Source: Bacteroidales bacterium (GTDB taxonomy: Bacteria > Bacteroidota > Bacteroidia > Bacteroidales > VadinHA17). Taken from it: a DNA stretch of 14,350 nt. A program made the position numbers and the translations under genes. The notes beneath the pieces are model-generated. The model was given only the letters and a program-made list of their open reading frames with translations. It did no database searches and was not told the origin of the DNA. The stretch covers positions 1 through 14,350 of the forward strand of contig PMNJ01000238.1 in the NCBI GenBank assembly GCA_003162595.1, given 5' to 3'. Below, in pieces: positions 1 through 6,019 of this stretch (the first letter of the stretch is position 1; every line of letters begins with the position of its first letter).

Positions 1-307
1 TGTTCTTTTTTTTCAGTCCTCCGCATTTCCCAAGAAATAGTACGGCATTTGGAGTTATTGCACTCAGAAGATCCATTATAGTTGCGGCATTAGGACTGCC
101 CATACCAAAATTTATAATCGTAATACCATCGGCTGTAGCACTCGGCATATTATGATCCTTGCCTTCAACCTCGACTTTATTCCATTTTGCAAAAAGATTA
201 ATATAATAATTATAATTGGTCAGGATAATGTATTTGCCGAAGGTATCTAAAGCTTTGCCTGTGTATCTTGGAAGCCAGTTATTAACAATTTCCTCTTTGG
301 TTTTCAT
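1..307 (-). CDS. amn: AMP nucleosidase, N-terminal part (cut by window edge)
   Basis: AMP nucleosidase hydrolyses AMP to adenine and ribose 5-phosphate in the cytoplasm and helps set adenylate levels. Only the first 102 residues lie in the window; the gene runs off the left edge. The product starts MKTKEEIVNNWLPRYTG and contains ILTNYNYYINLFAKW at about residues 28-42. Near residues 70-98 it has the stretches FGMGSPNAATIMDLL and AVLFLGKCGGLKKK, a glycine-rich nucleoside-phosphorylase-like core typical of Bacteroidetes AMP nucleosidases. The frame is open from the ATG at 307 to the edge. The gene is divergent from the next gene, with a 79-base gap that holds a candidate promoter for each direction. 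The family call rests on recognised sequence; the symbol is assigned by family. Confidence 0.85.
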   Translation of the reverse strand, partial: MKTKEEIVNNWLPRYTGKALDTFGKYIILTNYNYYINLFAKWNKVEVEGKDHNMPSATADGITIINFGMGSPNAATIMDLLSAITPNAVLFLGKCGGLKKKN

Positions 308-336
308 CTGGTTATTTTAGCTAATGATTATCTCAA

Positions 337-344
337 TATATTTG
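337..344 (+). promoter_or_regulatory. Candidate -7 promoter element for the HsdR-N-like gene
   Basis: TATATTTG matches the Bacteroidetes -7 consensus TAnnTTTG exactly. It would place a transcription start near 351 and a leader of about 36 bases before the TTG start at 387. The -33 element is not clear; only a T-rich stretch lies at about 313-318. Confidence 0.45.
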
Positions 345-368
345 TTGTAGATTAGTTATTTAATTCGT

Positions 369-376
369 CAAAAATA
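369..376 (-). promoter_or_regulatory. Candidate -7 promoter element for the AMP nucleosidase gene
   Basis: Read on the minus strand this is TATTTTTG, an exact TAnnTTTG match. It would start transcription near 362 and give a leader of about 55 bases before the ATG at 307. It lies face to face with the plus-strand element at 337-344, so the two transcripts would start close together and overlap in this short gap. Confidence 0.4.
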
Positions 377-386
377 CAAAACTAAG

Positions 387-839
387 TTGAAACAGTTAAA
401 TCTGCCTCAATATTCCTTCAGGATAACCGTAAAAGAGGGAAATGAAATGATCCTCGATCCATTAAGGAGAAAATATGTGAAACTTACTCCTGAAGAGTGG
501 GTCAGGCAGAATTTTGTTCAGTATCTGATAAATGAGGGGAAATATCCTCCCGGGCTTCTTGGGATTGAGGTCATGTTCAAATATAATAAAATGAACAGAC
601 GAGTAGATATACTGGTTCATAACAGGTTGGGTGAACCCATTATGATAGTTGAATGTAAGGCGCCCGAAATAAAAATTGATGACAAGGTATTTGACCAGAT
701 TGTCTGTTATAATATGGAATTCAAAGTGCCATATATTATAGTGACCAATGGAATCGATCACTTTGCCTGTAAAATAGATCATGATGAAAAAAAATATGAG
801 TTTTTACTTGTTATACCTCTTTATGAAGATCTTTTATGA
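387..839 (+). CDS. Stand-alone type I restriction HsdR N-terminal-like nuclease-fold protein
   Basis: This 150-residue protein resembles the N-terminal nuclease-fold domain of type I restriction subunit HsdR (HSDR_N_2 type), but without helicase or other HsdR parts and with no hsdM or hsdS nearby. A PD-(D/E)XK-like core is visible: D74 in RRVDIL, then E89-C-K91 in MIVECKAPE, and a downstream glutamine, Q104. Such short proteins are common single-copy genes in Bacteroidetes, often near housekeeping genes, and their role is not known; a restriction role is not implied. The start is taken as TTG at 387 because the LNLPQYSFRI segment right after it is conserved in relatives as I recall them and no in-frame ATG or GTG lies between the upstream stop (348-350) and 387. 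The first internal ATG (447) would remove that segment. The stop overlaps the next start by 4 bp (ATGA), suggesting coupled translation. Confidence 0.75.
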   Translation: MKQLNLPQYSFRITVKEGNEMILDPLRRKYVKLTPEEWVRQNFVQYLINEGKYPPGLLGIEVMFKYNKMNRRVDILVHNRLGEPIMIVECKAPEIKIDDKVFDQIVCYNMEFKVPYIIVTNGIDHFACKIDHDEKKYEFLLVIPLYEDLL

Positions 840-1867
840 GAGCTACTTCAAACACATTTAGCAATATTATGATACTAGTGACATGTGCTGTTATCAGGAA
901 TGAAGAGAATGAAATTTTAGTTGTCCAGCGCGGAGAGGCAACCGACCATCCATTTAAATGGGAATTTCCGGGTGGTAAACTGGCTCCTGATGAGACTGAA
1001 GAAGAGTGTATTATCCGTGAAGTGGAGGAAGAGTTATCAATGGAGATAGTAATCTGTGGAAAGATGGCAAATGTTGATTACGATTATGGCCATAAACAGA
1101 TCAGTCTTATCCCGTTTATATGTGATACGCTCGATGAAATGCCTTTCCTTACTGAACATATTGATTATAAATGGGTTGAAGAAAAGGATTTATTGACACC
1201 AGATTTTTCCGAAGCTGATGTTTTTGTTGCAAAGTACTATCTGGAAAGAATAAAAACTGATAAACTAAAAGATTTCCAAATTATTGAACAACCTGGAGAT
1301 AAACTGACAGATACTGCAGCTCTTCAGACAATTGTTAACAACATGATGGGTATGAAAGAGGCTGAATGGGTTGCAGCGTCTGCAATAGATAATCCGGCCA
1401 TATTTTTGAAATTGTTTGAATATTCACTCTCAACAGATAAAAAGCTAGCATTCAGGGCATCATGGACGCTTACCAAAGTTTGTGACAGGTTTCCGGAGAT
1501 AATTTATCCGTATCTCGAACAGATTGTTGAAAATCTGAGCAAGATTGATAATGAAAGCTCACTTCGTTCTTTTCTCAGAATAATATCACTCAGCGAGCTT
1601 GAAAAGATTAGCAGCCGGCACCAGGGTTTGCTCGCCGATTTTTGTTTCAGTGCTTTAAACTCCGGATTTTCTGCAATAGCAGTCAAGGCTTATTCTATGG
1701 AAATTTTATACAAGCTTTCCCAGGTTTACACTGAACTGGCAAATGAGCTTTCAACCTCAATCGGCATACTAATGGAAGACGGATCTGCAGGGATCACTTC
1801 CCGGGGACGAATAATACTCAGGAAACTGGCTGAAAAAGCTATAAAGCCAAAATCCAGTCCGCTATAA
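836..1867 (+). CDS. Nudix hydrolase fused to a C-terminal helical HEAT-like domain
   Basis: Residues about 13-140 form a MutT-type Nudix domain of the kind that hydrolyses nucleoside triphosphates such as oxidised or modified dNTPs; the actual substrate is unknown. The Nudix box is complete in its metal-binding part: G47-x5-E53-x7-R61-E62-V-E-E65-E66, with Ser68 where the consensus has Gly. WEFPGGK precedes it. Residues about 155-335 are a second domain of amphipathic helices, with phrases such as DNPAIFLKLFEYSLS and AFRASWTLTKVCDRFP. It resembles the all-helical HEAT-like repeat proteins of about 190 residues found alone in Bacteroidetes. The fusion makes the protein 343 residues against about 130-150 for a plain MutT. 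The ATG at 836 overlaps the previous stop. A second ATG at 869 (MILVTCAVI) would give a more usual MutT N-terminus, so the exact start is uncertain. The 3' end overlaps the opposing hydrolase gene by 29 bp. Confidence 0.8.
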   Translation: MRATSNTFSNIMILVTCAVIRNEENEILVVQRGEATDHPFKWEFPGGKLAPDETEEECIIREVEEELSMEIVICGKMANVDYDYGHKQISLIPFICDTLDEMPFLTEHIDYKWVEEKDLLTPDFSEADVFVAKYYLERIKTDKLKDFQIIEQPGDKLTDTAALQTIVNNMMGMKEAEWVAASAIDNPAIFLKLFEYSLSTDKKLAFRASWTLTKVCDRFPEIIYPYLEQIVENLSKIDNESSLRSFLRIISLSELEKISSRHQGLLADFCFSALNSGFSAIAVKAYSMEILYKLSQVYTELANELSTSIGILMEDGSAGITSRGRIILRKLAEKAIKPKSSPL

Positions 1868-3257
1868 TTTTAAGTGCTTCAGGAGAAAAAGTTTCTTCAA
1901 TCGTTGCATACTCTGCCGGGAGTCCTGTTTTACAATGTTGGAAGAGATGATTCAGCCCTGTCATCTTAACAGTCTTTGATGATTTATTTCCGGACGATTT
2001 CAGTGCTTTTTCAATTGCAGGAAGATTTTCATTTGCAGCTACCTGAAGGTCTTTTTCTCCATCAAGTGCAAGAACAGGGCATTTTACTTTTTCCCAGTAA
2101 ATTGAAGGGTCAGTCGTAATAAAAAATCTGAACCAGGTATATTTATTAGCCCCAAATGTCATTTTGAGCTGGTCAACAGCTTTTTCCGTATCTTCTTTGG
2201 AAGTTTTTTTCTTTTCCAAAATCTCCCTGTAACGGGCAAGAATTTTTATTTCAGCTTTTTTATTGTCTTTTTCTTTTCGGAGAATTGCATATAGCTTTTT
2301 ATTTGTCTCAGTCGATTCTTTAATGTCACTCTCTTTCTCTCCTGAAATCCTGCCAATATCCTGTGACTGCCGGATAATAATCTGTTGCCCGGTTACCCCC
2401 GGACCTGCCAGTGACACAATAAATCCGACATCTGACCGCAATGCAGCAACTATTGGCGCAATTAATCCACCTTCACTATGTCCTACAAATCCTATTTCTT
2501 TTTGATTAATCTTAGGGTTTTTCTTTAAAAAATTAAAAGCAGCTTCAGCGTCAGTTGCAAGATCGGCGGTAGTTGCTTCTGCATAGTTGCCCTGTGATTT
2601 GCCTACGCCACGGTCATCAAAACGAAGAACTGCAATACCTTTACGGCTTAGATAATCAGCTATTACAAGGAAGGGTTTATGACCCATAAGTTCTTCATTC
2701 CTGTTTTGTGGACCCGATTCGGTAATCATAATTACAGCCTTAAATGGACCCGGCCCGGCAGGTATTGTTAATGTTCCTGAAAGCTTAATATTAAATTTAT
2801 CGTTTGTAAAGGTCACTTCTTCAGATGTGTAGGGAAATGGAGGTTTTGGTTCCTGTGGCCTGCTGACACTAAAGGCCGTTCGGAGCTTTTTAAGATTCAC
2901 AATATAGCTTTGACCACGTTGAGTCCAGGTTCCATCAATAGTCGTATCACTGGTAACCGCCCCGTTATACTCTCCAAGAAGGGCAGGAGCTTTAATGGTC
3001 AATTTCTTATCGTCTGAAATGACTTTACCGAGAGGTATGTTTTTTGCTCCCTGATCAGGACTATCCAGAGTGGCAGCCAGACTGTCCCCATGGTTTAATT
3101 TGAGATTAAAAACCAACCGGAGGTCAATCCCATTGGTTGAAAGTTTACCAAGCCAGGAACCAGGTAAAATATTTTTATTTGACAAATTTTGTGCAGATAA
3201 TGAATTAGTTCCCATTATCATAACCAGAAGCAAAGAAAAAATGACAATTCTTTTCAT
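1839..3257 (-). CDS. Exported alpha/beta hydrolase (S33-like peptidase/esterase)
   Basis: A 472-residue protein with a signal peptide (hydrophobic residues 4-20, likely cleavage after SLSAQ at about 23). It is therefore expected in the periplasm or at the outer surface. Residues about 30-125 form a beta-rich N-terminal domain (LPGSWLGKL, IDGTW) often found ahead of this hydrolase type in Bacteroidetes. The catalytic domain follows: VIMITESGP at about 175-183, LRFDDRGVGKSQG at 211-223 and the nucleophile elbow GHSEGG with Ser261. The likely acid is Asp403 in LALDGEKD and the likely base His437 in GLNHLFQ. A lysine- and glutamate-rich insertion, about 305-365, forms the lid region. All triad residues are present, so it should be active; the substrate (peptide or ester) cannot be read from the sequence. 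It is convergent with the Nudix-HEAT gene and divergent from yedF. Confidence 0.8.
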   Translation of the reverse strand: MKRIVIFSLLLVMIMGTNSLSAQNLSNKNILPGSWLGKLSTNGIDLRLVFNLKLNHGDSLAATLDSPDQGAKNIPLGKVISDDKKLTIKAPALLGEYNGAVTSDTTIDGTWTQRGQSYIVNLKKLRTAFSVSRPQEPKPPFPYTSEEVTFTNDKFNIKLSGTLTIPAGPGPFKAVIMITESGPQNRNEELMGHKPFLVIADYLSRKGIAVLRFDDRGVGKSQGNYAEATTADLATDAEAAFNFLKKNPKINQKEIGFVGHSEGGLIAPIVAALRSDVGFIVSLAGPGVTGQQIIIRQSQDIGRISGEKESDIKESTETNKKLYAILRKEKDNKKAEIKILARYREILEKKKTSKEDTEKAVDQLKMTFGANKYTWFRFFITTDPSIYWEKVKCPVLALDGEKDLQVAANENLPAIEKALKSSGNKSSKTVKMTGLNHLFQHCKTGLPAEYATIEETFSPEALKIIADWILAL

Positions 3258-3296
3258 ATTGAAAAATAGTGTGATTAAAAGGTCATTATTATACAG

Positions 3297-3304
3297 TAAA
3301 GGTA
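3297..3304 (-). promoter_or_regulatory. Weak candidate -7 element for the alpha/beta hydrolase gene
   Basis: Read on the minus strand this is TACCTTTA, one mismatch from TAnnTTTG. Transcription would start near 3290, about 33 bases before the ATG at 3257. No -33 element is recognisable, so this is a tentative call. Confidence 0.25.
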
Positions 3305-3340
3305 CAAATAATCAGGTACGTTAATCATTTATAAAGTCCA

Positions 3341-3382
3341 TTAACCACAAAGCACGCAAAGGTTTACACAAAAGTCACGAAG
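3341..3382. repeat. CACAAAG/CACGAAG-type interspersed repeat fragment
   Basis: A purine-rich string of short near-repeats (ACCACAAAG, CACGCAAAGG, ACACAAAAG, TCACGAAG). I recognise the type as a common dispersed intergenic repeat in Bacteroidetes and some other bacteria, from memory only. It has no coding potential and lies between the divergent hydrolase and yedF genes. Confidence 0.45.
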
Positions 3383-3422
3383 TAATATCAGCATTGCCAG
3401 ATATAATAAGTCTTCAATATTT

Positions 3423-3470
3423 CAGGACATCAGGACATCAAGACTCCAAGACTTCATGACTCCAAGACTA
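3423..3470. repeat. 8-bp tandem repeat, six degenerate copies
   Basis: Six back-to-back octamers: CAGGACAT, CAGGACAT, CAAGACTC, CAAGACTT, CATGACTC, CAAGACTA. All fit CAnGACnn. The array sits about 34 bp upstream of the yedF -7 element. Directly after it, at 3476-3498, the minus strand reads two GTTGAAA-type units, the same word that builds the array before pstA. Confidence 0.75.
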
Positions 3471-3475
3471 TTTAA

Positions 3476-3498
3476 GCTTTTCAACATTTCAACTTTTC
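3476..3498 (-). repeat. GTTGAAA-type short repeat, two units
   Basis: On the minus strand this reads AAGTTGAAAT followed by GTTGAAAAG. It is the same decamer family as the six-copy array at 9335-9394, here in reverse orientation and immediately upstream of the yedF promoter. Confidence 0.5.
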
Positions 3499-3503
3499 TT
3501 TAG

Positions 3504-3511
3504 TACTTTTG
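3504..3511 (+). promoter_or_regulatory. Promoter -7 element for yedF-selD
   Basis: TACTTTTG followed by CA matches the Bacteroidetes -7 consensus TAnnTTTG exactly and in its most typical form. Transcription should start near 3518, giving a leader of about 17 bases before the yedF ATG at 3535. The -33 region (about 3477-3484) is T-rich but not a perfect TTTG. Confidence 0.6.
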
Positions 3512-3534
3512 CAGTTCGTTTATATTTCAAAATT

Positions 3535-4149
3535 ATGAGAATTGTAGATACAAAAGGGCAATTATGCCCTGCGCCATTGATTGCAGCAAAGAAAGCTCTG
3601 AAGGAAACCATTGCCGGAGAATCTTTCATAGTGCTGACTGATAATCAGACATCATTCGACAATTTGAGCCGGTTTCTTAAAGACAACAAAGCAGATTTCC
3701 AAGTCAGTGAATCAGCCGGAGTATGGTCTCTGACCGTAACCAGGTCAGATAATGATCTTGTACAAATTAGGCCTGAAGATTATTGCGCACCGAAGATTCC
3801 GCATTTTCAACAGGGTAATTATATTGTGGTTATCTCCTCAGATAAAATGGGAGAGGGTGATGACGAGCTCGGACATTTACTGATGATCAATTATATTAAG
3901 GCTCTAAAGGACCTTGACAAACTTCCCCGAAAGATAGTTTTTTATAATAATGGTGTCAAACTGGCTACCAAATCGTCTCCTGCTATTGAACATCTGAGAG
4001 ATCTCGAGAAAATGGGAGTCGAATTAATGCTTTGCGCTACCTGCGTAAACTATTATTGTCTTGAAACTGTAATTGGAGTGGGTGCAGTAAGTAATATGTA
4101 CACCATAACCGAAACCATGGCTGCTTCAGACAAAGTTATTAAACCCTGA
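3535..4149 (+). CDS. yedF: YedF: TusA-like plus DsrE-like selenium-metabolism protein
   Basis: This 204-residue cytoplasmic protein has two parts. The first, residues 1-70, is a TusA/SirA-type sulfur-carrier domain with the signature D-x-x-G-x-x-CP: D5, G8, Cys11-Pro12 in LCPAPL. The second, residues about 95-204, is a DsrE-like domain (YIVVISSDKMGEGDDELG, then KIVFYNNGVKL) with a cysteine cluster C167, C170 and C175 in LCATCVNYYCL. This two-domain layout and length match the YedF family, which is genetically tied to selD. A role in handling reactive sulfur or selenium for selenophosphate synthesis is inferred from that link rather than proven. selD follows after an 11-base gap in the same direction, so the two are very likely one operon. 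The start is the first ATG after a strong -7 element. Confidence 0.85.
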   Translation: MRIVDTKGQLCPAPLIAAKKALKETIAGESFIVLTDNQTSFDNLSRFLKDNKADFQVSESAGVWSLTVTRSDNDLVQIRPEDYCAPKIPHFQQGNYIVVISSDKMGEGDDELGHLLMINYIKALKDLDKLPRKIVFYNNGVKLATKSSPAIEHLRDLEKMGVELMLCATCVNYYCLETVIGVGAVSNMYTITETMAASDKVIKP

Positions 4150-4160
4150 GTATTAGAAGG

Positions 4161-5204
4161 ATGAGCAAGAAAGTTGACCTTCTTCAAATGGTTGAATATG
4201 GTGGTTGTTCGGCAAAAATATCACCGAACCAACTTGAGGAGATCCTTAAATATCTTCCTTTGCCCAAAGATCCTAATATTCTGGTCGATATTGATACTCA
4301 TGATGATGCAGGTGTGTACAAGGTCAATAATGACCTTGCTCTCGTTCTGACAACCGACTTTTTCCCTCCTGTTTGCAGCGATCCTTATGAATTCGGACAG
4401 ATTGCAGCTGCCAATTCAATCAGTGATGTATATGCAATGGGAGGAGATCCGGTACTGGCCCTCAATATAATGATGTTTCCTGCAGCAAAGTTACCGATGG
4501 AGGCTTATGCAGACATACTGAAAGGCGGATTTGACAAAGCCACAGAAGCAGGAGTAAGGATTATCGGCGGACACACCATCGATGATTTTCCTCCTAAATA
4601 CGGTCTCGCAGTAGTCGGGTATATTCATCCTGAAAAAGTAATAACAAATGCAGGTGCCAGACCAGGTGATTCACTGATCCTTACAAAGCCGATAGGTACG
4701 GGTATTATACTTGCCGGACATAGGTTAGGAATGGTATCTGACGATGATCTCACTGAGGCAAAAAGATTAATGAAACTACTTAATAAAACGGGGGCAGAGG
4801 TGATGAAAAAGTTCAATATCAGAGGAGCAACCGATATTACCGGCTTTGGTCTTGCAGGTCATGCACTTAAGATGGCAAAAGCCAGCCGCGTATCTATCAG
4901 AATTACTATGAAGGAAGTTCCTCTCATTGGAAATTCCTATAATCTGATTGATGATGGATGTATTCCAGGGGCTTCATTCCGAAATCTTGAATATGTTGAA
5001 AAGGATACTGATTTTGCATCAGATCTCGATTATAACCTGAAAATGATCGCTTTCGATGCCCAGACATCGGGGGGCCTTTTGTTCTCTGCACCAGATGAAA
5101 AAGTGAATGAGATTCTGGAAGATTTACATACGGCAGGGTTGCAGAATTCAAAAGTGATCGGAAATGTATCAGAGTATAAAGATAAATTTATTCACCTTTT
5201 TTAA
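4161..5204 (+). CDS. selD: Selenide, water dikinase (selenophosphate synthetase)
   Basis: SelD makes selenophosphate from selenide and ATP, the donor for selenocysteine, 2-selenouridine in tRNA and some selenium-dependent molybdenum enzymes. The 347-residue length is normal. The catalytic segment is EYGGCSAKIS, with Cys16 (codon TGT, not a recoded TGA) and Lys19. Metal and ATP residues are in place: DTHDDAGVY (D48, D49), TTDFFPP (D66), NSISDVYAMGG (D89) and GGHT at 136-139. An AIRS-type C-terminal domain runs to the end (DITGFGLAGH, DAQTSGGLL). AGAAGG lies directly before the ATG, too close for a classical ribosome site. No selA, selB, tRNA-Sec or selenouridine synthase gene is in the window, so the user of the selenophosphate is not visible. 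The stop overlaps the convergent Nudix gene by 4 bp. Confidence 0.92.
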   Translation: MSKKVDLLQMVEYGGCSAKISPNQLEEILKYLPLPKDPNILVDIDTHDDAGVYKVNNDLALVLTTDFFPPVCSDPYEFGQIAAANSISDVYAMGGDPVLALNIMMFPAAKLPMEAYADILKGGFDKATEAGVRIIGGHTIDDFPPKYGLAVVGYIHPEKVITNAGARPGDSLILTKPIGTGIILAGHRLGMVSDDDLTEAKRLMKLLNKTGAEVMKKFNIRGATDITGFGLAGHALKMAKASRVSIRITMKEVPLIGNSYNLIDDGCIPGASFRNLEYVEKDTDFASDLDYNLKMIAFDAQTSGGLLFSAPDEKVNEILEDLHTAGLQNSKVIGNVSEYKDKFIHLF

Positions 5205-5818
5205 TCAAAAATCGTTTCGAATATTTCACATTTTTTAGCCTCGAAACACATTTTGATCTGTTCGGGAGTATTTCTTTCGAAAGAAAGTTCAGGAAGCATA
5301 TCAGCTTCAAAAAACTGTGCATCAAGAGTTTCAGTATTTTCCTTAAAACAATTTTCCACAAGTTCACATTCAACGAATATCTTATAAATTGTAAATGGGA
5401 AATCAGGCTTATTGTGTTTGTTAGCAAGATGTATTGCAATGATTCGCTTTGGCGTAACAATGGCTCCTGCCTCCTCACTGCATTCCCTGATTGCTGATTC
5501 ACTCACCGAAGAATTTACATCAGCCCACCCACCTGGTAATGCCCATGCACCGTCGGCTTTCTCCTTAATCATAAGGATCCTATTGTCCTTGAAAACAGAA
5601 GCCCTGATATCCACTTTTGGTGTCTGATAACCTGTTTCGGAAGCAAAAAGTTCCCTGATTTTTTTATGGTCAATCTCTGTGTACTCATGCAGTATTTCAA
5701 CCACTATATTTCTTATTTTTTCATACCTGTCAAGATCATACCTGTCAGTACTGAAAGTTAATCCCGCCTGAGCTATTGACTGAAGTTCTGAGGTCCACTG
5801 GAGCCATTTATTATTCAT
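5201..5818 (-). CDS. Nudix hydrolase with helical N-terminal domain (nucleoside-diphosphate-X type)
   Basis: A 205-residue protein. Residues about 1-65 form the small helical N-terminal domain found on a Nudix subgroup acting on nucleoside diphosphates linked to another group (ADP-ribose or CDP-choline type). Residues about 68-200 are the Nudix fold, with the entry IRASVFKDNRILMIKEK and WALPGGWADVN. The Nudix box is G97-x5-S103-x7-R111-E112-C-S-E115-E116-A-G118: the REUxEExG part is complete, but Ser stands where the first consensus Glu would be. Relatives with a GGWADV-type box seem to share this looseness, so it may be a subgroup feature and activity is still expected. The substrate is inferred from domain layout only. 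It is convergent with selD and transcribed away from the phosphate locus. Confidence 0.8.
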   Translation of the reverse strand: MNNKWLQWTSELQSIAQAGLTFSTDRYDLDRYEKIRNIVVEILHEYTEIDHKKIRELFASETGYQTPKVDIRASVFKDNRILMIKEKADGAWALPGGWADVNSSVSESAIRECSEEAGAIVTPKRIIAIHLANKHNKPDFPFTIYKIFVECELVENCFKENTETLDAQFFEADMLPELSFERNTPEQIKMCFEAKKCEIFETIFD

Positions 5819-5925
5819 AGTAATCTATAATTTATTTATTCAGACAGAAATATAGGAAATTATTTATTTAATGTAGTCGTTGTTTATAACTTATTATCAT
5901 ATAAGGCAATAGCATATTTGGTATT

Positions 5926-5942
5926 TGTAACAATTACTTAAT
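5926..5942 (+). promoter_or_regulatory. Candidate Pho-regulon operator upstream of the porin-pst operon
   Basis: TGTAACAATTACTTAAT lies 77 bases before the porin ATG. The same 17-mer with one mismatch (TGTAACAATTAATTAAT) lies upstream of phoU on the other strand, in the same orientation to its gene. A further TTGTAAC follows at 5980-5986, and CTTAACCTAACA at 6005-6016. No perfect TAnnTTTG promoter exists here; the best are CATATTTG (5913-5920) and CACTTTTG (5975-5982), consistent with activator dependence. PhoB binding is inference. Confidence 0.35.
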
Positions 5943-6019
5943 CTGTTTGAAACAGGGCTGTAATAATGAAACATCACTTTTGTAACATAAAAAATCAAGT
6001 AAAACTTAACCTAACAGAA

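Noticed and set aside
308..386. Hidden small gene or RNA in the divergent gap
   Set aside because: The gap is only 79 bases and is explained by two face-to-face -7 elements.
3070..3324. Plus-strand small gene across the hydrolase start
   Set aside because: It is antisense to the hydrolase signal peptide, shows no domain and ends in repeat sequence.
4161..4220. Selenocysteine in SelD
   Set aside because: The catalytic codon is TGT (cysteine), and no in-frame TGA interrupts yedF or selD.
5188..5502. A second minus-strand gene overlapping the Nudix 3' half
   Set aside because: It is a shadow frame of the Nudix gene at 5201-5818, with no recognisable domain and a biased composition.
5966..6019. 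Upstream ATG for the porin at 5966
   Set aside because: It would place 18 polar residues before an otherwise perfect signal peptide that begins at the ATG at 6020.
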